NCBI GenBank assembly: GCA_036496605.1 | Contig: DASXKV010000050.1 | Location: 282,699 to 346,698 of the forward strand | DNA: 64,000 bases | Direction of reading: 5' to 3' | Source of the DNA: Gemmatimonadaceae bacterium | Lineage (GTDB): Bacteria; Gemmatimonadota; Gemmatimonadetes; Gemmatimonadales; Gemmatimonadaceae | Shown here: in pieces, positions 15,022 through 22,769 of the stretch | Layout: every line of letters starts with the position of its first letter | Numbering within the stretch: the stretch's first letter is position 1 | Translations under genes and position numbers: made by a program | The notes under the pieces: model-generated | What the model was told of the DNA's origin: nothing | The model's database searches: none | Seen by the model: only the letters and a program-made list of their open reading frames with translations

Positions 15022-15066
15022 GAAGTCCGCGACCCAATCTCACATCGGGATGAGGGGGCACTGAAC

Positions 15067-15660
15067 ATGGCTCGCGCGATTCATGTTGTCCTCTTTGATG
15101 GCTTCGCCGACTGGGAACCGGCCCATGCGCTGGCGGAGCTGCGCCGCTGGGGCAAGCGCGAAGTACGCAGCGTCGGATTCACGACTGCTCCGGTCGTTTC
15201 CATGGGCGGGCTCCGAGTCACGCCCGACCTCGCGTTGAGCGCGGTGCAGCTGGCCGACGTCGAGCTGCTACTTCTGCCCGGCGGCGACATGTGGCAAGAG
15301 GGCGCATACCCGGTGGCCGAGTTGGAGGCGCTCATTCACGATCTGGTGAAAGTGGAGAGGCCCGTCGCCGCGATTTGCGCGGCGACGCTGGCTCTCGTCC
15401 GCAGCGGCGTGCTCGATGACCGCAAGCACACGAGCAATGGGCGCGACTACGTCGCGCACTACGCGCCCGATCACCGTGCCGGCGCGCACTACGTCGAATC
15501 GCTGGCCGTTCGCGATCGCCACGTGATCACGGCGAGCGGGCTTGGCGCCGTCGATTTCGCTCGCGCCATCTTCGCCGAGCTCGCCGTCTTCACCGCCGAG
15601 AACGAGCAACTCTGGTTCGACATGTTCAAGCACAATCGACTCCCCGCCACGGCGCTTTAG
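15067..15660 (+). CDS. DJ-1/PfpI family protein
   Basis: 197 residues. 'AIHVVLFDGFADWEPAHALA' gives the first strand and the conserved Glu17, 'LLLLPGGDMWQEG' is the oxyanion-side glycine turn, and 'AAICAATLALVRSG' places the nucleophile Cys104 in the nucleophile elbow. This is the architecture of the DJ-1/PfpI superfamily, whose members act as glyoxalases, deglycases or amidotransferase-like enzymes; the exact activity is unknown here. GAGGGGG lies ten bases before the ATG. No signal peptide, so it is cytoplasmic. It converges on the YbjQ-like gene. Confidence 0.85.
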   Translation: MARAIHVVLFDGFADWEPAHALAELRRWGKREVRSVGFTTAPVVSMGGLRVTPDLALSAVQLADVELLLLPGGDMWQEGAYPVAELEALIHDLVKVERPVAAICAATLALVRSGVLDDRKHTSNGRDYVAHYAPDHRAGAHYVESLAVRDRHVITASGLGAVDFARAIFAELAVFTAENEQLWFDMFKHNRLPATAL

Positions 15661-15692
15661 TTACGCGACGCGTCGAAACCAATTTCCGTAGC

Positions 15693-16532
15693 TCATCCGG
15701 CACTATCGAACGTCACTACCTGCTGCACGGCCTGCAGGGGCGTTAGCGACTTATCACTCATGGGAACGACCGCCGTTCCGACCGCAAAGAATTCGATCGC
15801 GTTCGCGCCCCACCCCCAATTGGATTCCTCCACACGAGCGCCGACGACGCCTGTTCCTCCGCGCTCGAGGGCTTCCGCTTGCATGCGCTCGAGTGCCGCT
15901 TCACGCGCCGCGTACGTCGCCTCCGTATAGATCTTCATCTCCTGGTTGCGGCCGACCTGCTTCAGTGCCTGCATGAAGCTCAGATGCGCGATGTGATACA
16001 CGCATGCACCCATCGATAGACTCACGGGCCGATAGCCCGCTCGTACCAGCTTCCACAGATCCTGGCCGCTCAAATCAGAGGTAAAGGGACGATTGTCCTT
16101 GGTCCGGAAGCTTCCTGTTCGTTCCCGATGACGAATGGCGGTGCCGATGGCTTGAAACTCGAGCACGCCCTCTTCCATTGCGTACTCTTTGAACACGAGT
16201 CGAACGCCGACGACGCCATCGCCCCCGAGGAGATCCGCCTCCTCTTCCATCCGCGTCATCGCGAGCTCTCGCGCGTCGAACATGGCTTTGGTCAGGACCG
16301 GCAGCTCCTGGCTCACGCTCCATTTTTGCCATTGAAAGCCGACGTGGTAGATCGATGAGCCCATCACCAGGCCGAGTGCCTCGAAGCCGACCTGTTCGAC
16401 GAGTAAGAACTCATCTACCGACAGGTCACTCGTAAAAAACGCGGGACGGTCGCCCGCACCGCGCATTGCGCGAAGTCGTTGCGCAGCTCCACTGGGTAAA
16501 TTCGCCGTCGACCCCGGAACGTAATTCGGCAT
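15693..16532 (-). CDS. Double YbjQ-like (heavy-metal-binding domain) protein
   Basis: 279 residues from ATG 16532, with AGGAG five bases upstream. Two homologous halves are visible. Each has 'FTSDLS..' at its start, a 'GSSIYHVGF' or 'GACVYHIAH' strand, a helix with 'AREx(A)xxRMxxEA', and a strand 'GVVGxR/AxxxE' ending 'IEFxAxGTA(V/I)'. This is the YbjQ/UPF0145 fold, in duplicate. YbjQ proteins form pentamers; a heavy-metal role is proposed but not proven. It is followed upstream by a 130-aa gene on the same strand, 51 bp away. Confidence 0.75.
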   Translation of the reverse strand: MPNYVPGSTANLPSGAAQRLRAMRGAGDRPAFFTSDLSVDEFLLVEQVGFEALGLVMGSSIYHVGFQWQKWSVSQELPVLTKAMFDARELAMTRMEEEADLLGGDGVVGVRLVFKEYAMEEGVLEFQAIGTAIRHRERTGSFRTKDNRPFTSDLSGQDLWKLVRAGYRPVSLSMGACVYHIAHLSFMQALKQVGRNQEMKIYTEATYAAREAALERMQAEALERGGTGVVGARVEESNWGWGANAIEFFAVGTAVVPMSDKSLTPLQAVQQVVTFDSAG

Positions 16533-16583
16533 GAAGGCTCCTGTTCGTGAAGTGCGAAAGCAAACACGAATGCCCAGTCGCAA

Positions 16584-16976
16584 TCAACGTTTCGTCGAAT
16601 TCAGCCATTGTTGCAGCGCGTCGCGGCCCTGCTGCGTGCGTCGAAGCTCGACCTCGATCGCGACGCCCAATTCGGCCAGGAACGCTTCGATCTCCATTGG
16701 AGTGGTGCGAATCACGACGCCGCGCACCTCTTGCTGCCGACTCGCTTCGAACGAATCGTCGGCACTTCTTCTCAGCACGTAGACGTGTTCGGCAACGGGC
16801 AGGCGAACGGCGGTGACACGTCGTCGCAAGAGGGTCCGCTCGACCTTCGCGCCGGGAACGATCGCCGAGAGTGTACTCACCAACTCGTCCAACATCTCAT
16901 TGCGATCGGCTCTTGTGTATTGCGCGAGCAGAGCGGCGACGGTCACCTCTTCATATGATCCTTCTGAATCAGGCAT
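16584..16976 (-). CDS. Hypothetical protein
   Basis: 130 residues, soluble, acidic N-terminus (MPDSEGSYEEVTVAALLAQY). A helix with 'RNEMLDELVSTLSAIVPGAK' and a strand-rich middle (ERTLLRRRVTAVRLPVAEHV) precede 'EVRGVVIRTTPMEIEAFLAE' and a helical C-terminus ending 'LQQWLNSTKR'. The protein looks real, with balanced composition and good codon bias, but I do not know the family. It is the first gene of a likely two-gene operon with the YbjQ-like protein. Confidence 0.65.
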   Translation of the reverse strand: MPDSEGSYEEVTVAALLAQYTRADRNEMLDELVSTLSAIVPGAKVERTLLRRRVTAVRLPVAEHVYVLRRSADDSFEASRQQEVRGVVIRTTPMEIEAFLAELGVAIEVELRRTQQGRDALQQWLNSTKR

Positions 16977-17049
16977 GAGAGCTCACTGAAACGGACGCGT
17001 CATCGGTACGGGGCACCTCGGCATGTTAATCCTCCGCCAGCCGTTGGGC

Positions 17050-17622
17050 TCAGGACACCAGTGGCAGATTCGCGAGCGCAGGAAGCAGCTGAAGGACCGA
17101 CTCGCCCCGCTCGAGTGCCGCGAGCATTTGCCGCGTCACATCGATCGTGGTCTCGATCTTTATGTGCGACCCGGCACGCAGACGCTCGATGAAGATGGCG
17201 AAGCTCTGCCCTGCCCCGCTCGCGGACGGCCAACGGATTGCCTCGACACCAGCTTCTACAGCGACCTCCGCCACTTCGCGACAGCGTTCCATGCTCTCGT
17301 CGACGAGATCGTTCGGCGTGAGTCCCCACGCATCCAATTGCTCGGGCGTGGTCAGATCGACGACAGCCTGCAGTGCGAGATCGAGGCCGAAGATGGATCG
17401 TGGGTGCATGTCGCCGAGCGAAACACGATCGCGCGCAGCGCGCCGGCGCAGCTCTTTTATCGCGGTTTGTGGTTCGCGGGAGGCGTAGACGGCGCCCAGC
17501 GAGGCAGTGTTGAAGCGGCCGGGGAAACTGCGGCTCGTCTGCGCGGTGCGGCTCAAATCACCGTAGCGCGGCGAGGTGATCCGAAACACGAGCCCGACGA
17601 CGGGGTTGTCCGTCAGTATCAC
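17050..17622 (-). CDS. RES-domain toxin
   Basis: 190 residues from GTG 17622. The RES core is visible: 'VFRITSPRYGDLSRTAQTSR', 'SFPGRFNTASLGAVYASREP' (the R-F-N and Y-x-S elements), 'TAIKELRRRA' with the conserved Glu, and 'AIRWPSASGAGQSFAIFI' with the conserved Ser. RES toxins degrade NAD+ and stop growth of their host; the cognate Xre/MbcA/ParS antitoxin blocks them. The antitoxin gene lies 27 bp upstream on the same strand, the usual antitoxin-first order. Confidence 0.88.
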   Translation of the reverse strand: MILTDNPVVGLVFRITSPRYGDLSRTAQTSRSFPGRFNTASLGAVYASREPQTAIKELRRRAARDRVSLGDMHPRSIFGLDLALQAVVDLTTPEQLDAWGLTPNDLVDESMERCREVAEVAVEAGVEAIRWPSASGAGQSFAIFIERLRAGSHIKIETTIDVTRQMLAALERGESVLQLLPALANLPLVS

Positions 17623-17649
17623 GGGCGTGACGTGCGGGGCAAACTGGCG

Positions 17650-18000
17650 TTAGAGCGAAGCGCCCGCGTTCAGGGCGTACAGGACGCCGGTGACGCGATC
17701 GACGTGACCATCGACGATCATCTGTCGTGGGGTGCGGTTCTTCAGGACCACCAGTGGCTTGTCGAGCCATGCCTGCGCTGCTCGCGGTTTGGCGAAGAGC
17801 GCGTCGAGCTCCTCGAGGAATGCTTCGAATGCTTCCAGCCGCTTGAGGTAGACGGGCGTCGGCTCGCCACCTCTGCCGCCGCGCCAGCGATGCAGCGTCG
17901 GCTCGGTCGTGTTGAGCGCCTGCGCGAGTTCGGCGTAGCGGAACCCGAACTCGCTGTGCAACCGCTCTATCGCTTCGAGCTCACGTACGGTCGTGGCCAT
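17650..18000 (-). CDS. Xre/MbcA/ParS-type antitoxin
   Basis: 116 residues from ATG 18000. The N-terminal helix-turn-helix contains 'GFRYAELAQALNTTEPTLHR' and the C-terminus is the MbcA/ParS toxin-binding domain: 'LEAFEAFLEELDALFAKPRA', 'AQAWLDKPLVVLKNRTPRQM' and 'VDRVTGVLYALNAGASL'. The order antitoxin then RES toxin matches COG5642/COG5654 operons. The antitoxin should bind the RES enzyme and also repress its own promoter. Three evenly spaced copies of TAGCATATG lie 30 to 64 bases upstream of the start codon and are the likely operator. Codons upstream to 18078 run through those repeats and are not part of the protein. Confidence 0.88.
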   Translation of the reverse strand: MATTVRELEAIERLHSEFGFRYAELAQALNTTEPTLHRWRGGRGGEPTPVYLKRLEAFEAFLEELDALFAKPRAAQAWLDKPLVVLKNRTPRQMIVDGHVDRVTGVLYALNAGASL

Positions 18001-18029
18001 CTGTCCCTCTGAGAGTGCCCCTCTCAAGG

Positions 18030-18064
18030 TAGCATATGTTAGTAGCATATGCAAGTAGCATATG
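18030..18064 (-). promoter_or_regulatory. Three 13-bp-spaced operator repeats of the toxin-antitoxin operon
   Basis: TAGCATATG occurs at 18030, 18043 and 18056, exactly 13 bp apart, with the palindrome GCATATGC in the second and third copies. On the minus strand a TTGCTT-16-TATGCT promoter overlaps the array, so a bound antitoxin would block it. A further small palindrome, GGACA-N3-TGTCC, lies at 18088-18100. Confidence 0.6.
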
Positions 18065-18219
18065 CAAGCAATACACATGCATAGGCGGACAGTTTGTCCG
18101 GGAGAGCAGATTGAAACGGAGCCGGCATAAGCAGATTCTCAACTTCTACGGCGAGTGACTCCCGAATGTCAAACGCCCAGGCCAACAGCACCGGGGCGTT
18201 TGTCGTCATTCTGCGTAGC

Positions 18220-20262
18220 TCACCAGATCTTTACTCGGTCGGCCGGCGCACGGTACATCTTGTCACTCGGCTGCACGTTGAACGTTTTCATGAACGTGTC
18301 GTTGTTCGTGAGCGGGATGAACGCGCGGGCGGGGCCCGGCGAGTGTGGGTTCGTCAGCAGCTGGTTGCGCAGGGCGGCGTCGCGGAACTTCGTGCGCCAG
18401 ATCTGCGCGTAGCCGAGGAAGAAGCGCTGATCCCCGGTGAAGCCGTCGATGACAGGCGCCTCGTGACCGTGCAGCGAGATCTTGTAGGCGCGGTAGGCCT
18501 GCGCGAGACCGCTGTTGTCGCCGATGTTCTCACCCATCGTTAGGCCCGGGTTGATGTGCAGGCCGTCGATCTCATCCAGCGCCGCGTACTCCGCGCCGAG
18601 CTTCTGCGTCCGCTCCTGGAATTTCTGCGCGTCGGCCGCCGTCCACCAGTCGCGGAGATTGCCGTAACCGTCCGACTTGCGACCCTGGTCGTCGAAACCG
18701 TGGCCGATCTCGTGCCCGATCACCGCGCCGATCGCGCCGAAGTTCACCGCGTCGTCGGCGTCGATATTGAAGAACGGCGGCTGCAGGATCGCCGCGGGAA
18801 AGACGATCTCGTTGTTGACAGAGTTGTAATACGCGTTCACCGTCTGCGGCGTCATGCCCCATCGCGTGCGATCGACAGGACGTCCGAGCTGGCTCGCCAT
18901 GTCGGCGTAGCGGAAGCGCGCCGCGCGCATCGCATTGCCGAGTAGATCATCGCGCTTTACGACGAGCTTCGAGTAGTCACGCCACTTGTCGGGGTAGCCG
19001 ATCTTCACCGTGAAGTGCGCGAGCTTGTCCTGCGCTTGCTGTTTGGTCGCGGGCGACATCCACTCGAGGCTGTCGATCCCGACCTTGTAGGCCGCGAGGA
19101 TGTTCTTCACCAGCCCGTCCATGCGCGCCTTCGCCTCGGGCTTGAAATATTGCTTGACATAGAGCTTGCCCGCGGCCTCACCCATGGCGCCTTCCACGTC
19201 CGCGACGCCGCGCTTCCAGCGCGGGCTCATCTCCTGCTGACCGGCGAGGGTCTTGTTGCGGAACTCGAAGCGCGCGTTCTGGAACGCGGCCGGCAGCTGG
19301 TCGGCGTAGTCGTCGAGAAGCTTGAAGGTGATGTACTCGCGCCAGGTGGAGACCGGTGTGTTCGCGAGCACGTCGTTCATCGCCTTCACGTAGTCAGGCT
19401 GGTTGACGATGACGTCCGTCCCCTTGCTCAGCCCGGCCGCGTCCAGATACGAGTTCCAGTCATACGCCGGCGTCGCCGCCTCGAGCTGCGCGCGTGAGAA
19501 CTTGTTGTACGTCAGGTCGCGATTGCGACTCTTGGCACGGTCCCACTGAGGCGTCGCGATCTGAGTTTCGAGCGCGAGAATGCGCGCCGCCGCGCCCGCC
19601 GGATCCGGCTGGTGCGCGAGCGTGAACACTGTCGCGATGTAGTTCTCGTACGCCGTCCTGATTGCGAGCGTCTTCGCGTCCGTCCGGAGGTAGTAATCGC
19701 GGTCAGGCAGGCCAAGCCCGGACTGGCCGATCTGCACGATGTTCACCGTCGATTGCTTCGGGTCCTGCCCGACGCGCACGCCGAAAGGATTCGCGATCCC
19801 TATCTGCGCGAACTTCGCAAAGGCGGCCGGCAGTTCCTTCGTCGACTTCACTGCAGCAATCTCGGCGAGGGTTGGCTCGAGCGGCTTGATGCCGAGCTGT
19901 TCGACGCGAGCCGAGTCCATGTAGGAGCTGTACAGATCGCCGATCTTGCGCTGCTCGGAGCCCGCGGGCGCGTTCGACTCGGCCGCGTTCTCGACGATCT
20001 GATGAATGGCGGCGCGGCTCTTCTCGGTGAGCTCGTTGAACGCGCCCCAACTCGACGCGTCTGCCGGGATCTGCGTGTGCTCGAGCCACGAGCCGTTCAC
20101 GAAGCGGAATAAGTCGTCTTGCGGACGGACGGCGCGGTCGAAGTTCGTGGTATCGACGCCGAGCGCGCGAACGGGTGCGGCTTGCTGCTGCTGGGCCGCG
20201 GCGGACACAGCGAGCAATGCGGACGCGGCCGCGGCGAGCGGGTAGCGGAGATGAGAATGCAT
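18220..20262 (-). CDS. M13 family zinc metallopeptidase (neprilysin/PepO-like)
   Basis: 680 residues from ATG 20262 with signal peptide (MHSHLRYPLAAAASALLAVS). 'FDRAVRPQDDLFRFVNGSWL' is the M13 N-terminal motif. The catalytic part has 'NEIVFPAAILQPPFF', the zinc site 'VIGHEIGHGFDDQGRKSD' (HEIGH near residue 515), and 'TMGENIGDNSGLAQAYRAYK' with the third zinc ligand Glu. The C-terminus ends 'QPSDKMYRAPADRVKIW', as M13 enzymes do. The product should cleave oligopeptides in the periplasm or outside. The length is normal for the family. A G-quadruplex-capable tract lies just upstream of the start. Confidence 0.93.
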   Translation of the reverse strand: MHSHLRYPLAAAASALLAVSAAAQQQQAAPVRALGVDTTNFDRAVRPQDDLFRFVNGSWLEHTQIPADASSWGAFNELTEKSRAAIHQIVENAAESNAPAGSEQRKIGDLYSSYMDSARVEQLGIKPLEPTLAEIAAVKSTKELPAAFAKFAQIGIANPFGVRVGQDPKQSTVNIVQIGQSGLGLPDRDYYLRTDAKTLAIRTAYENYIATVFTLAHQPDPAGAAARILALETQIATPQWDRAKSRNRDLTYNKFSRAQLEAATPAYDWNSYLDAAGLSKGTDVIVNQPDYVKAMNDVLANTPVSTWREYITFKLLDDYADQLPAAFQNARFEFRNKTLAGQQEMSPRWKRGVADVEGAMGEAAGKLYVKQYFKPEAKARMDGLVKNILAAYKVGIDSLEWMSPATKQQAQDKLAHFTVKIGYPDKWRDYSKLVVKRDDLLGNAMRAARFRYADMASQLGRPVDRTRWGMTPQTVNAYYNSVNNEIVFPAAILQPPFFNIDADDAVNFGAIGAVIGHEIGHGFDDQGRKSDGYGNLRDWWTAADAQKFQERTQKLGAEYAALDEIDGLHINPGLTMGENIGDNSGLAQAYRAYKISLHGHEAPVIDGFTGDQRFFLGYAQIWRTKFRDAALRNQLLTNPHSPGPARAFIPLTNNDTFMKTFNVQPSDKMYRAPADRVKIW

Positions 20263-20275
20263 GTGACTGCTAATA

Positions 20276-20300
20276 GGGGCTAGGGGACAGGGACTAGGGG
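20276..20300 (+). repeat. G-quadruplex-capable cluster upstream of the M13 gene
   Basis: GGGG CTA GGGG ACA GGG ACTA GGGG, four G-tracts with short loops on the plus strand, followed by CTAG. It is 13 bases upstream of the M13 start codon, on the template strand of its leader, as at 9878. Confidence 0.6.
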
Positions 20301-20345
20301 CTAGAACCATAGGGTGCGCATTCGTCTACACACGGTACGCGGTGG

Positions 20346-20477
20346 ATGGTCCCTAACGCTGCAGATCCTCGTGATTCGGCACCGGGCCCAGCCACTCAGC
20401 GCGCGGTCGAGGCCGAGATCCAGAAGCGAGAGCTGAAAGTTGAGATTTCGCTCACGGAAGTCTTTGCGGGGCTCTGA
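20346..20477 (+). CDS. Candidate 43-aa small protein
   Basis: ATG 20346 to TGA 20477. The product begins MVPNAADPRDSAPGPATQ and continues RAVEAEIQKRELKVEISLTE before VFAGL: a disordered N-terminus, then an amphipathic charged helix. GGTGG just before the ATG is a weak Shine-Dalgarno. Eight bases after the stop is a 28-bp perfect palindrome followed by CTCTTTT, which reads as an intrinsic terminator for this direction. The protein family is unknown and the gene could also be a remnant. The octamer family occurs in the third codon (CCT AAC). Confidence 0.4.
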   Translation: MVPNAADPRDSAPGPATQRAVEAEIQKRELKVEISLTEVFAGL

Positions 20478-20484
20478 GTAGCCA

Positions 20485-20520
20485 AATGGCCTGCCGATAT
20501 CGGCAGGCCATTCTCTTTTG
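20485..20520 (+). terminator. 28-bp perfect palindrome with T-rich tail
   Basis: 20485-20512 is perfectly self-complementary: 14 bases (AATGGCCTGCCGAT) then their exact reverse complement, followed by CTCTTTT. It lies between the small gene at 20346 and the converging gene ending at 20547 and can serve both. Confidence 0.7.
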
Positions 20521-20546
20521 CCATGCTGCTGCGGACTGGAGAAAGA

Positions 20547-21566
20547 TCAATACGACAATACGCACCCGCCGCTACCACTATTGAAGGCGTTGCTCCACAG
20601 CGACTGCACCGGGTACGACCCCGTGCTCAACGTCACCCTCGCCGACGCACCCTGACCGGACGAGATCCAGGCGCACTTGTCCCCGTTCTCGGCGCCACTG
20701 CCATCGAGCCAGCCCCCGTTCGGGAACTGGTCGCTAATGGTCTCGGCCAGCTCGTGGCCTTCGACAATGGTGATGCCGGCGTTCGAGCCCAGACCGTTGA
20801 AGTTCGCGCCGCAGCTCGCGCCCGCGTCTGTCATGTAGGGAAGGTTCGTGTAGGCCACGTTGCCATACGACGACGAAGTCGAGCTGTGGTAGCCGCAGTA
20901 CTGCGTGCCGAAACCCGATGAACTGTTTCCATGCGAGGTCGCGATCACGTACTGCGCGGACGCGTTGCTCGACGCGCTCGTGTTGCCGAAGTGGGCGGCG
21001 GCTCTGACGGCTTCCGACGCGAGATTGGATTGGCTCGGGTGCGACGGAGCGGCGCCGCCATTGTCGAACCAGACGCCGACGAGGATTCCGGTTGTGTTGC
21101 CGGCGGCGGCGCCCGCACCGTTGCAGTAGACCGTGCCGCTCGAAACGGCCTGGCAGTACTGCGTCACGCTGTTCAGCCAGCTGCTGCCGCCCACACCATT
21201 GAGAAAACTCTGAACGGTGGCCGCCTCGCCAGACGGGTCGTTGTTGTTCCACTGCGACCCCCAGAAGACGACGTACGCGCGCGGAGCGGTCTCCACGCCG
21301 ATGCCGCCGACGCCGCCGTGATAAGACAGATCGTTGCTCCTGTGGAAACGCGAAAAGCGCGCGCGCTGTGCTCCTTCCACTGTGGTATGAACGTGGGCCG
21401 CGCGGAGGACTTCCATCCCGTCCGGGCTCCGAGAGAACGATGGCGACTCCGCGTTCGGCGACATCGCGGGTTCGGTCGGAGTGCGATTCACGTCCGAGCA
21501 GGCTGCGGCCACGACGAGCGTGACGAGGGCGGCGCCGATTTGCGACGTATTACGACGGTGATTCAT
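20547..21566 (-). CDS. Exported lipoprotein with HExxE motif (possible peptidase-like or EXORDIUM-like)
   Basis: 339 residues from ATG 21566, with GGAGAA upstream. The signal (MNHRRNTSQIGAALVTLVVA) ends in a lipobox AAAC. The mature part has 'PRAYVVFWGSQWNNNDPSGE', 'LNGVGGSSWLNSVTQYCQAV', serine/asparagine-rich strands, and 'ITIVEGHELAETISDQFPNG' followed by 'WLDGSGAENGDKCAW'. HELAE could be a zinc site (HExxE or an HExxH variant). The pattern W/S-W-x-x-x-V-T-Q-Y with a late H-E-L-A-E and G-D-K-C is one I associate with bacterial relatives of phosphate-induced/EXORDIUM proteins. The reaction is unknown. Confidence 0.7.
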   Translation of the reverse strand: MNHRRNTSQIGAALVTLVVAAACSDVNRTPTEPAMSPNAESPSFSRSPDGMEVLRAAHVHTTVEGAQRARFSRFHRSNDLSYHGGVGGIGVETAPRAYVVFWGSQWNNNDPSGEAATVQSFLNGVGGSSWLNSVTQYCQAVSSGTVYCNGAGAAAGNTTGILVGVWFDNGGAAPSHPSQSNLASEAVRAAAHFGNTSASSNASAQYVIATSHGNSSSGFGTQYCGYHSSTSSSYGNVAYTNLPYMTDAGASCGANFNGLGSNAGITIVEGHELAETISDQFPNGGWLDGSGAENGDKCAWISSGQGASARVTLSTGSYPVQSLWSNAFNSGSGGCVLSY

Positions 21567-21854
21567 GCGACTGCTTCTCCTGAACAGTGTGACGCGCCCG
21601 TCGATTGAACGGGGGGAGGGGGCGCAAGTGAACACACCGCGCCATTGCGGTGACGTGCCCAGATTGTGTTCATCGCCGCGACCCGGTAAGCACGACGCTC
21701 GGAATGGCAGGCGTCGAAGCAACGTTCTGGCGTCGCGGTGTGCTCAGCTTCGATTACGGGGGCCCATTCTACATCAGGTACCGTGATCTGGCCAGATCAC
21801 CCACGGTTCATGCCGGGTGGCCCAACTCGGAGCGACGTCTCGTTTCTCCTGTAA

Positions 21855-22235
21855 CGCATCGGTGATGGCGGGCCCGGTGCGGAGCTCCTGCGTCCGGAGA
21901 CGCGCGCGATGATGACGTCGAATCAGTTGACGCCCGAACAACGCACAACGACTCGCATGTTTGGACGGCCCATCTTCGCCGCGGGGCATGGCTATGGCAT
22001 GGGCGTGGCCGTCGTCATGGAACCGGAGAAGGCGGATCCGCTGCAATGTCGCGGCGGCGTCGGCACGATCGGTTGGCCGGGGGCGTACGTCGGTTGGTGG
22101 CAGGCGGATCCGAACGACCACTCCGTGCTGATCTTCCTCGCACACAACATGGTCGAACTGCATCAGATGGCGCGCGGGATCGGTCTCGGTGTTTGGAGGG
22201 CGATCGCGACTTTTCACCAGATCGCGGTCGCGTGA
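21855..22235 (+). pseudogene. C-terminal remnant of a beta-lactamase-fold serine hydrolase
   Basis: The frame opens after a TAA at 21852 and encodes 'GPGAELLRPETRAMMTSNQL', then 'HGYGMGVAVVMEPEKADPL', 'GVGTIGWPGAYVGWWQADPN' and 'LAHNMVELHQMA'. This is the C-terminal third of class-C beta-lactamase-like serine hydrolases, where the G-Y-G-M/L-G strand and the G-x-x-G-x-x-x-x-x-W-x-D stretch are typical. The SxxK and YxN catalytic motifs that should precede it are absent, and no related frame is seen upstream to 21650. It is therefore a deletion remnant. An ATG at 21909 could give a 108-residue fragment. Confidence 0.6.
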
Positions 22236-22263
22236 GTCGCATCGCCTAACGAGCGCGCAGGTA

Positions 22264-22758
22264 TCACAGGATCCGGACCCACGGCGGCGGGCTGCTCGAC
22301 CGCTTGGATGCGCCGTCGAAGGTATCCACGAGACGACCGCTCCGGATGTCGCGAAGCTCGTAATGCTGCGGTGCGTCCCCGTGCACGGGCGCCTGCCGAA
22401 TAGCCACGTATCTGCTGTCCTCGGAGAACTTCCATTCCCAAACGGGGAGTCCGTTGCCTTTGATCGTGCGGCGCTTTCCAGCGCGCAGGATTATGAGCTT
22501 GAGTGGGACTGGATAGCTCGTGCAGCAATTCGGGTAGAGCGCCAACCAGCCGACGGCGTCTCCGTCCGGCGATATGGCGACGCGATCCGCTGCCACCTGG
22601 CCGCTGTCCCGAGGCGGGCGAATCTCACGTCCTGTCGACGTAATGATGTGCACCCGTCCCGCCGAATCGATGTCGGCGCGAGTATAAGTCTGCGCGCCGC
22701 TCGCACCGGCGATAAACGTCCAGGTTACGACAATGAATTTAATTAAGTAGCTCTTCAC
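22264..22758 (-). CDS. Exported hypothetical protein
   Basis: 164 residues from GTG 22758. The N-terminus (KSYLIKFIVVTWTFIAGASG) is a signal peptide ending GASGAQ. The mature part has 'TYTRADIDSAGRVHIITSTG', 'ADRVAISPDGDAVGWLALYP', 'LIILRAGKRRTIKGNGLPVW' and 'FSEDSRYVAIRQAPVHGDAP', each with the strand-turn-strand look of a WD40/TolB beta-propeller blade. About two to three blades are present, so it may be a truncated or unusual propeller. It follows the interrupted gene at 22770 by 11 bp, so they are one operon. Function unknown. Confidence 0.65.
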   Translation of the reverse strand: MKSYLIKFIVVTWTFIAGASGAQTYTRADIDSAGRVHIITSTGREIRPPRDSGQVAADRVAISPDGDAVGWLALYPNCCTSYPVPLKLIILRAGKRRTIKGNGLPVWEWKFSEDSRYVAIRQAPVHGDAPQHYELRDIRSGRLVDTFDGASKRSSSPPPWVRIL

Positions 22759-22769
22759 GCTGCCGAGCG

